The notes under the pieces are model-generated. The model worked only from the letters and a program-made list of their open reading frames with translations. It had not been told where the DNA came from and did not search any database. A stretch of DNA of 64,000 nucleotides from Shimia aestuarii (lineage in GTDB: Bacteria > Pseudomonadota > Alphaproteobacteria > Rhodobacterales > Rhodobacteraceae), in contig NZ_JAKVRD010000005.1 in the NCBI RefSeq assembly GCF_022814865.1, positions 169,795 through 233,794 of the forward strand. The letters run 5' to 3'. How positions within the stretch are numbered: the first letter of the stretch is position 1; every line of letters starts with the position of its first letter. A program made the position numbers and the translations under genes. Positions 54,837 to 63,969 of the stretch are shown piece by piece.

Positions 54837-57797
54837 ATGACAGAACAAAGCCCAAACGACATCTTCCATGCCTCCTCCTTCATGCAGGGGCATAACGCGG
54901 AATATCTCGAACAGATGTATGCCCGCTATGCCAACGACCCGAACGCGGTGGACGAGGCGTGGCGCGACTTCTTCCGCCAGCTTGGGGATGACGACATGTC
55001 GGTCAAACGCGAGGCCGCCGGTCCGTCCTGGCAGCGCGCCGACTGGCCGCCGCAGCCCGCCGATGAAATGACCTCCGCCCTGACCGGCGAATGGCCCGAA
55101 CCCGTCGAGGCCAAAGCCGCAGGCGACAAGATCAAATCCAAGGCCGCCGAGAAGGGCGTCGAGGTAACCGATGACGCGATTCAGCGCGCCGTGCTGGACT
55201 CGATCCGCGCCCTCATGCTCATCCGCGCCTACCGTATTCGCGGCCACCTGATTGCCGACATCGACCCGCTCGGCATGCGCGACCAGACCCCGCACCCCGA
55301 ACTTGATCCCAAGTCCTACGGCTTTACCGACGCCGATATGGACCGCCCGATCTTTATCGACAAGGTGCTCGGCCTCGAGATCGCCACCATGCGCCAGATC
55401 GTTGAGATCGTGAAGCGGACCTATTGCGGCACCTTCGCGCTCCAGTACATGCATATCTCCGATCCCGAACAGGCTGGCTGGCTCAAAGAGCGGATCGAGG
55501 GCTATGACAAGGAAATCACCTTCACCCGCGAGGGCCGCAAGGCGATCCTGAACAAGCTTGTCGAGGCCGAGGGCTTCGAGAAATTCCTGCACGTGAAATA
55601 CATGGGCACCAAGCGTTTCGGCCTTGATGGCGGCGAGGCGTTGATCCCGGCGATGGAACAGGTGGTCAAGCGCGGCGGCAACCTCGGTCTCGAGGAAATC
55701 GTGATCGGCATGCCGCACCGTGGCCGCCTTTCGGTGCTCGCCAACGTGATGCAGAAACCCTACCGCGCGATCTTCAACGAATTCCAGGGCGGTAGCTTCA
55801 AACCCGAGGACGTGGACGGCTCGGGCGACGTGAAATACCACCTCGGTGCCTCCTCTGACCGCGAATTCGACGGCAACAAGGTGCACCTGTCGCTGACCGC
55901 CAACCCCTCGCACCTCGAGGCGGTGAACCCGGTCGTGCTCGGCAAGGTCCGCGCCAAACAGGATCAGCTCGGTGATGCCGAACGCCGCAAGGTGATGTCC
56001 ATCCTCCTGCACGGCGACGCGGCTTTTGCCGGTCAGGGCGTCGTGGCCGAATGTTTCGCCCTTTCGGGCCTGCGCGGCCACCGCACCGGCGGCACCATGC
56101 ATATCGTGGTCAACAACCAGATCGGCTTTACCACTGCGCCGCACTTCTCGCGCTCCTCGCCCTACCCGACGGATAACGCGCTCGTCGTCGAAGCCCCGAT
56201 CTTCCACGTCAATGGCGACGATCCCGAGGCCGTGGTGCACGCCGCCAAAGTCGCAACCGAGTTCCGCCAGAAATTCGGCAAGGACGTGGTCATCGACATG
56301 TTCTGCTACCGCCGCTTCGGTCACAACGAGGGCGACGAGCCCATGTTCACCAACCCGGTGATGTACAAGCGGATCAAGAAGCATAAGACGACCCTGACGC
56401 TCTACACCGAGCGCCTCGTTCAAGACGGCCTCATCCCCGAGGGCGAGATCGAGGACATGAAGGCCGCCTTCCAAGCCAAGCTCAACGACGAGTTCGAGTC
56501 GGGCAAAGAGTTCAAGCCGAACAAAGCCGATTGGCTCGACGGTCGCTGGGCGCATCTTGACCGCGAAGACGGCGATTATCAGCGTGGCCAGACCTGGATT
56601 TCCGAAGAGACGCTCAAGGATGTTGGCACCGCTCTGACAACGGCGCCCGAGGGCTTCCCGCTGCACAAAACCGTGGGCCGCCTTCTTGAAGCCAAGAAAG
56701 AGATGCTCAAGACCGGCAAGGGCTTTGACTGGGCCACCGCCGAGTCCCTGGCCTTTGGCTCGCTCTTGACCGAGGGCTACCCCGTGCGCCTCGCCGGGCA
56801 GGATGCCACCCGAGGCACCTTCTCGCAGCGCCACTCCGGCCTCATCAACCAGGACACCGAAGAGCGTTACTACCCGCTCAACAACATCCGCAAAGGCCAG
56901 TCGCAATACGAAGTGATCGACTCCGCCCTTTCGGAATACGCGGTGCTTGGCTTTGAATATGGCTACTCGCTGGCCGAACCGAACGCCCTGACCCTCTGGG
57001 AAGCCCAGTTCGGCGACTTCGCCAACGGCGCACAGATCATGTTCGACCAGTTCATCTCGTCGGGCGAAGCCAAATGGCTGCGTATGTCGGGCCTCGTCAC
57101 CCTCCTGCCGCACGGCTTCGAAGGTCAGGGACCGGAACACTCTTCCGCCCGCCTCGAACGCTTCCTGCAAATGTGCGGTGGCGACAACTGGATCGTGGCC
57201 AACTGTTCGACGCCTGCGAACTACTTCCACATCCTGCGCCGCCAGATTCACCGCTCGTTCCGCAAACCGCTGATCCTGATGACGCCGAAATCGCTCCTGC
57301 GTCACAAGCTCTGCATCTCCGAGGCCGAGGACTTTATCGAAGGCTCCTCCTTCCACCGCGTCCTCTGGGACGATGCGCAGAAGGGCAACTCCGATACCAA
57401 ACTCAAGGCCGACAAGGACATCAAGCGCGTCGTCATGTGCTCGGGCAAGGTCTACTTCGATCTCCTCGAAGAACGCGACGCCCGCGGCATCGACGACATC
57501 TACATCCTGCGGATCGAGCAATTCTACCCGTTCCCGGCCCACTCCCTCATTCAGGAGCTCGACCGCTTCAAAGGGGCCGAGATGGTCTGGTGTCAGGAAG
57601 AGCCGAAGAACCAGGGCGCCTGGACCTTCATCGAGCCGAATATCGAATGGGCCCTGACCCGCATCAAGGCCAAGCATACCCGCCCGGTTTATGCCGGTCG
57701 CCCGGCCTCGGCCTCGCCCGCAACGGGCCTCGCAAGCCAACACAAAGCACAACAAGCAGCGCTGGTGGATGCCGCGCTGAGCATGGAAGGAAACTAA
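54837..57797 (+). CDS. sucA: 2-oxoglutarate dehydrogenase E1 component
   Basis: The 986-residue thiamine-diphosphate decarboxylase of the 2-oxoglutarate dehydrogenase complex. N-terminal SSFMQGHNAEYLEQMYARY, GMPHRGRLSVLANV near residue 300, the ThDP/Mg region FCYRRFGHNEGDEPMFTNP near 490, and LLPHGFEGQGPEHSSAR near 760. Start at 54837 follows AGGACG; the longer frame runs into the preceding gene. Followed by sucB after three bases. Confidence 0.97.
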   Translation: MTEQSPNDIFHASSFMQGHNAEYLEQMYARYANDPNAVDEAWRDFFRQLGDDDMSVKREAAGPSWQRADWPPQPADEMTSALTGEWPEPVEAKAAGDKIKSKAAEKGVEVTDDAIQRAVLDSIRALMLIRAYRIRGHLIADIDPLGMRDQTPHPELDPKSYGFTDADMDRPIFIDKVLGLEIATMRQIVEIVKRTYCGTFALQYMHISDPEQAGWLKERIEGYDKEITFTREGRKAILNKLVEAEGFEKFLHVKYMGTKRFGLDGGEALIPAMEQVVKRGGNLGLEEIVIGMPHRGRLSVLANVMQKPYRAIFNEFQGGSFKPEDVDGSGDVKYHLGASSDREFDGNKVHLSLTANPSHLEAVNPVVLGKVRAKQDQLGDAERRKVMSILLHGDAAFAGQGVVAECFALSGLRGHRTGGTMHIVVNNQIGFTTAPHFSRSSPYPTDNALVVEAPIFHVNGDDPEAVVHAAKVATEFRQKFGKDVVIDMFCYRRFGHNEGDEPMFTNPVMYKRIKKHKTTLTLYTERLVQDGLIPEGEIEDMKAAFQAKLNDEFESGKEFKPNKADWLDGRWAHLDREDGDYQRGQTWISEETLKDVGTALTTAPEGFPLHKTVGRLLEAKKEMLKTGKGFDWATAESLAFGSLLTEGYPVRLAGQDATRGTFSQRHSGLINQDTEERYYPLNNIRKGQSQYEVIDSALSEYAVLGFEYGYSLAEPNALTLWEAQFGDFANGAQIMFDQFISSGEAKWLRMSGLVTLLPHGFEGQGPEHSSARLERFLQMCGGDNWIVANCSTPANYFHILRRQIHRSFRKPLILMTPKSLLRHKLCISEAEDFIEGSSFHRVLWDDAQKGNSDTKLKADKDIKRVVMCSGKVYFDLLEERDARGIDDIYILRIEQFYPFPAHSLIQELDRFKGAEMVWCQEEPKNQGAWTFIEPNIEWALTRIKAKHTRPVYAGRPASASPATGLASQHKAQQAALVDAALSMEGN

Positions 57798-57800
57798 CCC

Positions 57801-59291
57801 ATGACCGAAGTTCGCGTCCCTACCCTCGGTGAATCCGTGACCGAGGCCACCGTCGCCACATGGTTCAAGCAACCCGGTGACGCCGTTGCCGCCGACGAAA
57901 TGCTCTGCGAGCTGGAAACCGACAAGGTGACCGTCGAAGTGCCCGCCCCCGCCGCTGGTGTCATGGGCGAGATCGTGGCCGCCGAAGGCGAAACCGTCGG
58001 TGTCGATGCCCTGCTCGCCGTCATCAACGCTGGTGACGGTGCCGCAGCAGCCCCCGCGCCCAAGGCCGAAGCGGCCCCCGCCGCAGCCCCGGCAGAGTCC
58101 GGCGGCGATAGCGTCGATGTGATGGTGCCCTCGCTTGGTGAATCTGTGTCCGAGGCCACCGTCTCGACTTGGTTCAAGGCTGTCGGCGATAGCGTCGCCC
58201 AAGACGAAATGCTCTGCGAACTGGAAACCGACAAGGTCTCCGTCGAGGTGCCTGCACCCGCCGCTGGCGTTCTGGCCGAAATCGTAGCCGCCGAAGGCAC
58301 CACCGTGGACGCAAGCGCGAAACTCGCGGTGATCTCGTCCTCCGGCGCCGTCGCGGCGCCTGCCGCGGCCCCGGCGGCCGCTGCCCCGGCCGCATCGACC
58401 GGCAAGGACGTTGAGAACGCGCCCTCGGCAAACAAACTGATGGCCGAGAAGGGCATCGACCCGGCAACCGTCCAAGGCTCGGGCCGCGACGGTCGCGTGA
58501 TGAAAGAAGATGTGCTCAAGGCCGCCATTGCGCCCGCCGCCGCACCGGCCCCGGCTGCTGCGCCGCGTGCACCGGTCGCCGCCGATGACGCCGCACGCGA
58601 GGAACGGGTCAAGATGACCCGCCTGCGTCAGACCATCGCGCGCCGCCTCAAGGACGCCCAGAACACCGCCGCGATCCTCACCACCTATAACGAGGTGGAC
58701 ATGACCGAGGCGATGGCGCTCCGGAAGCAGTACAAGGACGAGTTCGAGAAAAAGCACGGCGTGCGCCTCGGCTTCATGTCCTTCTTCACCAAGGCCTGCT
58801 GCCACGCCCTCAAAGAGGTGCCCGAGGTCAACGCCGAGATCGACGGCACCGACATCGTCTACAAGAACTATGTCCACATGGGCATCGCTGCGGGCACGCC
58901 CCAAGGCCTCGTCGTGCCGGTCATCCGTGACGCCGACAAGATGTCCTTCGCCGAGATCGAGAAAGCCATCGGCGAGAAAGGCCGCCGCGCCCGCGACGGC
59001 AAGCTCTCCATGGCCGAAATGCAGGGTGGCACCTTCACCATCTCCAACGGTGGTGTCTATGGCTCGCTGATGTCCTCGCCGATCCTCAACCCCCCGCAGT
59101 CGGGTATCCTCGGCATGCACAAGATCCAGGACCGCCCGATGGTCATCAACGGTGAGATCAAAATCCGCCCGATGATGTATCTCGCGCTCTCCTACGATCA
59201 CCGCATCGTCGACGGCAAAGGCGCCGTGACCTTCCTTGTTCGCGTCAAGGAAGCGCTCGAAGACCCGCGCCGCCTGCTGATGGATCTGTAA
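57801..59291 (+). CDS. sucB: Dihydrolipoyllysine-residue succinyltransferase (E2), two lipoyl domains
   Basis: A 496-residue E2 core of the 2-oxoglutarate dehydrogenase complex. Two lipoyl domains (residues 1-76 and about 105-180) carry the lipoylated Lys in [11 protein letters not shown] and [11 protein letters not shown]. An Ala/Pro linker leads to the E1/E3-binding domain (about 212-248, [15 protein letters not shown]) and the catalytic domain with [12 protein letters not shown] near residue 467. E. coli SucB has one lipoyl domain; a duplicated form is seen here. Confidence 0.96.
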   Translation: MTEVRVPTLGESVTEATVATWFKQPGDAVAADEMLCELETDKVTVEVPAPAAGVMGEIVAAEGETVGVDALLAVINAGDGAAAAPAPKAEAAPAAAPAESGGDSVDVMVPSLGESVSEATVSTWFKAVGDSVAQDEMLCELETDKVSVEVPAPAAGVLAEIVAAEGTTVDASAKLAVISSSGAVAAPAAAPAAAAPAASTGKDVENAPSANKLMAEKGIDPATVQGSGRDGRVMKEDVLKAAIAPAAAPAPAAAPRAPVAADDAAREERVKMTRLRQTIARRLKDAQNTAAILTTYNEVDMTEAMALRKQYKDEFEKKHGVRLGFMSFFTKACCHALKEVPEVNAEIDGTDIVYKNYVHMGIAAGTPQGLVVPVIRDADKMSFAEIEKAIGEKGRRARDGKLSMAEMQGGTFTISNGGVYGSLMSSPILNPPQSGILGMHKIQDRPMVINGEIKIRPMMYLALSYDHRIVDGKGAVTFLVRVKEALEDPRRLLMDL

Positions 59292-59300
59292 TCGGTGGAT

Positions 59301-59391
59301 CAAAGCCCCACCCTGCGCCAAACCCGTAGGGTGGGTTTTCAACCCACCAACAAACCAAGACTAGGCGGGGCTTCAGTCCGCCATGAAGTTG
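59301..59391. repeat. REP-like palindromic element
   Basis: Three stems: CCCACCCT/AGGGTGGG (59307-59314 with 59328-59335), GGTGGGTT-TTC-AACCCACC (59330-59348) and GGCGG/CCGCC (59364-59368 with 59378-59382). The first two share bases and exclude each other. The GTAGGGTGGGTT...AACCCACC pattern resembles widespread REP-type repeats. It sits between sucB and an A/T-richer gene. Confidence 0.6.
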
Positions 59392-59400
59392 GAGGCTCCT

Positions 59401-59799
59401 ATGGATCTCGGTTCAGGACTGTCTGCTGCATCAACGGCAATCGGTATTGTAAGAGAGCTGAGAGAGATCGACCGGAGCGTCGATGAGGCTGCCTACAAGC
59501 TCAAACTAGCAGAACTAACTGAAGCCTTAGCAGACGCAAAACTCGCGCTTACTGACGCTAAGGTCAAGGTTGCGGATTTGGAAATGGCTCTCGCAGATGC
59601 AACCTCAGGTGAAATCTGCCCGAAATGTAAGGTGGGCCGACTACAGCTAGTCAGTACTAGGCCAAAACTGCAAAGGGGATTAAACCACTTTGGTGTAGAG
59701 GTTTGGGATTTTCAGTGCGATAACTCAGACTGCGCATTTGAAAGCTCGAAACTCCATGATCCACACGGAGTTCTGCCCGCAGAAGCTCGCAAGAAATGA
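59401..59799 (+). CDS. Uncharacterised coiled-coil plus zinc-ribbon protein
   Basis: A 132-residue protein: an N-terminal hydrophobic stretch (SGLSAASTAIGIVREL), a long helix with heptads (about residues 20-75, rich in Leu/Ala/Lys), then a zinc ribbon with CPKCKVG and CDNSDC. GGAGG precedes the ATG at 59401. A/T-richer than its neighbours and adjacent to a REP-like element, so it is probably acquired. No family identified. Confidence 0.65.
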   Translation: MDLGSGLSAASTAIGIVRELREIDRSVDEAAYKLKLAELTEALADAKLALTDAKVKVADLEMALADATSGEICPKCKVGRLQLVSTRPKLQRGLNHFGVEVWDFQCDNSDCAFESSKLHDPHGVLPAEARKK

Positions 59800-60206
59800 C
59801 CCCCGAACTCACCGCCCTTACCCTCGCCGCGATCCTTCAGATCGGCCAGATCGTCCTCATGGCGGTCCCTGCCAATCTCGAGCTTGGCACGGGCAAGACG
59901 CTCTCGCCCCGCGATCCGGACCGGCTCAAGAAGCCGCTGATGGAACAGGTCTCGCGCCGCACCGCGCGGCTGCACCGGGCAATGAACAATCATTTCGAGG
60001 GGCTGATCCTGTTTTCCATCGCCGTGCTGGTGGTCACACTGGCCGAGAAATCGACTCCGTTCACCGCCGCCTGCGCCTATACCTACCTTGTCGCCCGAGT
60101 CCTCTATGTCCCGGCTTATGCCTTCGGCTGGGTGCCGTGGCGCTCGCTATTCTGGGCCGTGGGGCTACTGGCGACGCTCCTTCTTCTCGTGGCGGCACTC
60201 CTGTGA
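59796..60206 (+). CDS. MAPEG family membrane protein (copy 1)
   Basis: A 136-residue protein with four membrane helices of the MAPEG (membrane-associated eicosanoid and glutathione metabolism) family: RTARLHRAMNNHFEGLILF near residue 54 and AYTYLVARVLYVPAYAFGW near 89 are the characteristic helix-2 and helix-3 motifs. Bacterial members may bind glutathione, but substrates are unknown. ATGA overlap with the zinc-ribbon gene. A related copy lies 0.8 kb downstream in the same operon. Confidence 0.85.
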   Translation: MTPELTALTLAAILQIGQIVLMAVPANLELGTGKTLSPRDPDRLKKPLMEQVSRRTARLHRAMNNHFEGLILFSIAVLVVTLAEKSTPFTAACAYTYLVARVLYVPAYAFGWVPWRSLFWAVGLLATLLLLVAALL

Positions 60207-60212
60207 CACACT

Positions 60213-60258
60213 GAAACCGCACCGACGCAATACCGACGCGATACAGACCCCTGTTTTC
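60213..60258 (+). repeat. 11-bp tandem repeat element, copy C
   Basis: AAACCGCACCGACGCA, then ATACCGACGCG and ATACAGACCCC, followed by TGTTTTC. It lies between the first MAPEG gene and the small protein gene, 24 bases before that gene's ATG. Same sense and same flanks as copies A and B. Confidence 0.65.
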
Positions 60259-60282
60259 GCCCCGCACCAAAGGACAAGACCC

Positions 60283-60552
60283 ATGGCAACGCATATCCTC
60301 TGGCAAGCCGATGTCGCCGATTTCGACGCCTGGCTCAACGTGTTCAAGGCCGATGCCCGCTCCCGCAAGGCCGTTGGCATTGTCGATCTCAATGTCTGGC
60401 GCGACCCGGATCAGCCGAACCACGCCGTTGCCCTTTTCGCCGTGGCCGATCTCGACAAGGCGCGCGCTTTCTTTGACTCCGAAGAACTCGCCATGCACCT
60501 TGAACGCGATGGCGTCACCCATGTGAGCCTCAAGATGCTGACCCCGGCCTGA
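60283..60552 (+). CDS. Small alpha/beta protein of unknown function (89 residues)
   Basis: MATHILWQADVADFDAWLNVF opens a compact domain with alternating strand/helix pattern like dimeric ferredoxin-fold (ABM-like) proteins. ALFAVADLDKARAFFDSEEL resembles their helix after strand 3. AAGGAC precedes the ATG. No catalytic residues recognised. Between the two MAPEG genes; the 11-bp repeat lies just upstream. Confidence 0.72.
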   Translation: MATHILWQADVADFDAWLNVFKADARSRKAVGIVDLNVWRDPDQPNHAVALFAVADLDKARAFFDSEELAMHLERDGVTHVSLKMLTPA

Positions 60553-60587
60553 CCCGGCAACCGACGGAAAAGAAAAGAGAAACGCGT

Positions 60588-60980
60588 ATGACACTCGAAC
60601 TCGCCGCCTTGGCCGCAACCGCCCTGATCCACCTCGTTGCCGTGATGTGGTCGCAGAAATCGCTCGAGTCCGATATCGGCCGCAAGGCCAATGTCGGCAC
60701 CCGTGAAGGCATCGAAGACCGCTGCTCCGAGACCACGGGCCGCCTGCGTCGCGCGCTCTCGAACCATACCGAGAATATCGGCCCCTTCATCATCGCTGTC
60801 GTGCTGGTCTCCCTGACCGAGAGCAACTCGCTCTTCACCGCCGCCTGCGCCTGGATCTTCGTCGCCGCGCGCGCCCTCTATCTCCCGGCCTACGCCAACG
60901 CCTGGGTGCCCGGCCGCTCTTATCTCTATCTCATTGGACTCGCTGCCACTTTTGCAATGATCATCGCGAGTTTCTTCTGA
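60588..60980 (+). CDS. MAPEG family membrane protein (copy 2)
   Basis: A 130-residue four-helix membrane protein related to the copy at 59796: [21 protein letters not shown] and [21 protein letters not shown] align with the same MAPEG motifs. The pair flanks the small 89-residue gene. Function unknown; a lipid- or thiol-related role near the E3 subunit is speculation. Confidence 0.85.
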   Translation: MTLELAALAATALIHLVAVMWSQKSLESDIGRKANVGTREGIEDRCSETTGRLRRALSNHTENIGPFIIAVVLVSLTESNSLFTAACAWIFVAARALYLPAYANAWVPGRSYLYLIGLAATFAMIIASFF

Positions 60981-61027
60981 ATTACACGCCACGCGTCTCC
61001 CCGCGTTTTCAAGAAAGGACCATCCCC

Positions 61028-62425
61028 ATGTCCCAATATGACGTCATCATCATCGGCGCCGGCCCCGGCGGCTACGTCTCCGCCATCCGCTGTGCACAGC
61101 TCGGCCTCAAGACCGCCGTGGTCGAAGCCCGCGAAACCCTCGGCGGCACCTGCCTGAACGTCGGCTGTATCCCTTCCAAAGCCCTCCTGCACGCGACCCA
61201 TAGCCTGCACGAAGCCCAGCACAATTTTGCCGACATGGGCCTCAAGGGAAAAGCGCCCTCGGTCGACTGGAAACAGATGAAGGAATACAAATCGAACGTC
61301 GTCGGCCAGAACACAGGCGGCATCGAATTCCTCTTTAAAAAGAACAAGATCGACTGGCTCAAAGGCTATGGCACCATCGAGGCCGCGGGCAAGGTCAAGG
61401 TCGGAGATACGACCTATGAGACCAAGAACATCGTGATCGCTTCCGGCTCTGTGCCCTCCGCGCTTCCGGGTGTCGAAGTCGAGAACGACAAGGGGATCGT
61501 CGTCGATTCCACCGGCGCGCTCGACCTGCCGAAAGTGCCCAAGAAAATGGTCGTGATCGGCGCAGGCGTCATCGGGCTTGAGCTCGGCTCCGTCTATGCC
61601 CGCCTCGGCTCTGAGGTGACGGTCGTGGAATACATGGATGCCGTCTGCCCCGGCATGGACGCAGACGTCCAGCGCAGCTTCAAGCGCATCCTTGAGAAGC
61701 AAGGCCTCTCCTTCATCATGGGCGCCGCCGTGCAAGGCGTCGAGGCCACCAAGACCAAGGCCAAGGTCAAGTATCAGCCCAAGGCCGGCGGCGATGAAGA
61801 GGTGCTCGACGCCGATGTCGTTCTCGTCGCCACGGGCCGCAAACCCTTTGTCGAAGGCCTCGGCCTCGACACGGTTGGCGTCAAGATGACCGAACGCGGC
61901 CAGATCGCCACAGACGCCCATTGGGCGACCAACGTGCCCGGCATCTACGCCATCGGCGATGTCATCGAAGGCCCGATGCTCGCCCACAAGGCCGAGGACG
62001 AAGGCATGGCCGTCGCCGAGGTCATCGCGGGCAAGCATGGTCATGTGAACTACGGCGTGATCCCCGGCGTGGTCTACACGACCCCCGAAGTGGCCACCGT
62101 CGGCGCAACCGAGGCAGACCTCAAGAAAGACGGCCGCAAGGTCAAGACCGGCAAGTTCATGTTCATGGGCAACGCCCGCGCCAAAGCCGTGCATCAGGCC
62201 GAGGGCGGCTTCGTCAAGATCATCACCGACGCCGAAACCGACCGCGTGCTTGGCGCCGCGATCATCGGCCCGGCCGCGGGCGACATGATCCACGAGATCT
62301 GCGTCGCGATGGAATTCGGTGCCTCGGCGCAGGACATCGCCCTGACCTGCCACGCCCACCCGACCTATTCCGAAGCCGTGCGCGAGGCCGCGCTGGCCTG
62401 CGGTGATGGCCCGATCCATAGCTGA
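61028..62425 (+). CDS. lpdA: Dihydrolipoyl dehydrogenase (E3 of 2-oxoglutarate dehydrogenase)
   Basis: A 465-residue flavoprotein that reoxidises the lipoyl groups of SucB with NAD+. FAD site [20 protein letters not shown] (residues 7-26), the redox-active disulfide in [13 protein letters not shown] near residue 40, NAD site [20 protein letters not shown] near 178, and the C-terminal His-Glu pair in [14 protein letters not shown] near 445. Final gene of the suc operon; terminator follows. Confidence 0.97.
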   Translation: MSQYDVIIIGAGPGGYVSAIRCAQLGLKTAVVEARETLGGTCLNVGCIPSKALLHATHSLHEAQHNFADMGLKGKAPSVDWKQMKEYKSNVVGQNTGGIEFLFKKNKIDWLKGYGTIEAAGKVKVGDTTYETKNIVIASGSVPSALPGVEVENDKGIVVDSTGALDLPKVPKKMVVIGAGVIGLELGSVYARLGSEVTVVEYMDAVCPGMDADVQRSFKRILEKQGLSFIMGAAVQGVEATKTKAKVKYQPKAGGDEEVLDADVVLVATGRKPFVEGLGLDTVGVKMTERGQIATDAHWATNVPGIYAIGDVIEGPMLAHKAEDEGMAVAEVIAGKHGHVNYGVIPGVVYTTPEVATVGATEADLKKDGRKVKTGKFMFMGNARAKAVHQAEGGFVKIITDAETDRVLGAAIIGPAAGDMIHEICVAMEFGASAQDIALTCHAHPTYSEAVREAALACGDGPIHS

Positions 62426-62447
62426 TTCCCGGCCTTCAGAAATCAGA

Positions 62448-62480
62448 AACGGCGGGCCTCTCGGTCCGCCGTTCTTCTTT
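62448..62480 (+). terminator. Intrinsic terminator after lpdA
   Basis: AACGGCGGGCC-TCTC-GGTCCGCCGTT (one G-T pair) followed by CTTCTTT, 23 bases after the lpdA stop and before the converging PPOX gene. Confidence 0.85.
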
Positions 62481-62543
62481 CAAGCCCAAGAACTTTCTAG
62501 AAAACACTTCCGCCGCAAAAGCCTTCCAAAGACTATTTCGGCG

Positions 62544-63149
62544 CTACCACATCGACTTCGCCGCCCGCTCGGCCCAGCCCTCATCATAGGCCGCGCCGCC
62601 CTCTTCTCCGTCCGAGGCTTCGGCAAGCAGCGCGCCCACCGTGGGCAGGTCCGCGCTTTGGTCTCCGCTCTCCCATAGCTGCGCCCGCATCGGCGCACGG
62701 GCACATTGGCTGTAGATTTCGCCGATGCGGATCACGATGACAGAACGCGGATGCTTGCCTTTGATCTCGAAGATCTCGCAAAGCGCGGTGTCTGTCGTGA
62801 CCTTCGCCCGCCCATTCACGCGCACAACGGTGTTTGACCCCGGCACCATGAAAAGAAGCGAAATGCGCCCATCGGCAACGATATTGCGCAGCGTGTCCAT
62901 ACGGTTGTTGCCGCGCCAATCCGGTAGGGCAAGCGTCTGATCATCCAGCGCCCGCACCACAGGACCATCATCGCCCCGCGGGCTGCCATCCGTGCCGTCT
63001 GGCCCGACGGTCGAGACGATGCAAAAGCGCGAAGACACTATCCATTCGCGATAAAGCGGCGTCAGGCGATGCACCACCTTGCGGAGCGATGCCGCCCCCG
63101 GCGTGCCATAGAGCGCCTCAAGCGTTGCGATGTCCTCAACGTATGGCAT
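62544..63149 (-). CDS. PPOX-class FMN-binding flavoprotein (pyridoxamine 5'-phosphate oxidase-like)
   Basis: A 201-residue split-barrel FMN protein. FCIVSTVGPDGTDGSPRGD (near residue 42) and LALPDWRGNNRMDTLRNI near 73 are the FMN-binding hallmarks of the MSMEG_1061/DR2398 subgroup of pyridoxamine-phosphate-oxidase-like proteins. The substrate is unknown. The start at 63149 overlaps the plsC stop by 14 bases, so the two are one unit; the longer ATG frame runs through plsC. Confidence 0.83.
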   Translation of the reverse strand: MPYVEDIATLEALYGTPGAASLRKVVHRLTPLYREWIVSSRFCIVSTVGPDGTDGSPRGDDGPVVRALDDQTLALPDWRGNNRMDTLRNIVADGRISLLFMVPGSNTVVRVNGRAKVTTDTALCEIFEIKGKHPRSVIVIRIGEIYSQCARAPMRAQLWESGDQSADLPTVGALLAEASDGEEGGAAYDEGWAERAAKSMW

Positions 63150-63873
63150 CTGCGTCAAACCCCGCTTCGCGCATGAGCGCATTGGACCGGTCTTCGACCA
63201 CTGTCTCGAGATGCTGCATGAATGGCTCCTGGCCACGGCCCGGCGCGATCGGGTCGAGGAAATCAACCACGGCCAACCCAGGCGTGCGCAGCATGGTGCC
63301 CTTGGGCCAGAACAGCCCCGCGTTGGTCGCCACAGGCACCGCCGCCTGCCCCGTTTCCTTGTAGAGGACGTAGGGGCCAACCTTGTAGGGTCGATACTGC
63401 CCCGCCGGAACCCGCGTGCCCTGCGGATAGATCACGAGCTGTCCCGGCGCCACGCGCCCGCTGTCCACATCCTCAAGCATGGCCTTGATCGCCGCGCCCC
63501 GCTTGCCGCGCCGCACCGGCACACAGCCGAGCCGCCATGCGTAAAGGCCGATGATCGGCGTGAACATCAGCTCGTATTTCATGATGAAACGCGGCTGAGG
63601 CACCGCGTTGAAGATCATAAGGATGTCGAGGAACGACTGATGCTTTGCCGCGACAAGCACGGCATCTGTAGGCACCGTGCCGCGCACTTCGCTGCGGATA
63701 CCCACCATCCAGCGCGCGGTCCAGATCGCCCAGCGTGCATAGCTCTTGCAGGCCATCATCGCGCCCTTCGGCGAAAAGATCGCCCAAGGCAGAAACACGA
63801 TCCCCATCACGAGCATCATCACTGCATTCTGCACCACATAAAGAATGGACAAAGCCCAGCGTATTGCGATCAT
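63136..63873 (-). CDS. plsC: 1-acyl-sn-glycerol-3-phosphate acyltransferase family (PlsC-like)
   Basis: A 245-residue membrane-associated acyltransferase. The catalytic HxxxxD is AKHQSFLDI near residue 77, motif III YPQGTRV near 147 and PVATNAG near 177. One or two N-terminal hydrophobic helices anchor it. It would acylate lysophosphatidate or another lysophospholipid. The ATG at 63873 is used; a TTG one codon earlier is possible. It overlaps the upstream partial gene (TGATG). Confidence 0.87.
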   Translation of the reverse strand: MIAIRWALSILYVVQNAVMMLVMGIVFLPWAIFSPKGAMMACKSYARWAIWTARWMVGIRSEVRGTVPTDAVLVAAKHQSFLDILMIFNAVPQPRFIMKYELMFTPIIGLYAWRLGCVPVRRGKRGAAIKAMLEDVDSGRVAPGQLVIYPQGTRVPAGQYRPYKVGPYVLYKETGQAAVPVATNAGLFWPKGTMLRTPGLAVVDFLDPIAPGRGQEPFMQHLETVVEDRSNALMREAGFDADAIR

Positions 63874-63969
63874 CAAGCCAACTCCCTCAAGACCCGCCGC
63901 GCGGCCTGTCCGGTCGCGAGATAGGCCACCGCCCCCGCCAGTGGCGGGGTCAGCAGCGGCCCGAACCCA
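63873..63969 (-). CDS. Partial gene, C-terminal end only
   Basis: About 32 codons of a frame that ends at 63873 in a TGATG overlap with plsC: ...TPPLAGAVAYLATGQAARRV followed by LRELA. The hydrophobic character suggests a membrane protein. The rest is lost beyond the poly-C runs at the window end, so no family can be assigned. Confidence 0.5.

Noticed and set aside
54822..59342. Very long open frame (about 1500 codons) on the minus strand opposite sucA and sucB
   Set aside because: Shadow of high-GC codon bias in sucAB. Residue composition (His, Val, Gly-rich) and lack of motifs show it is not coding.
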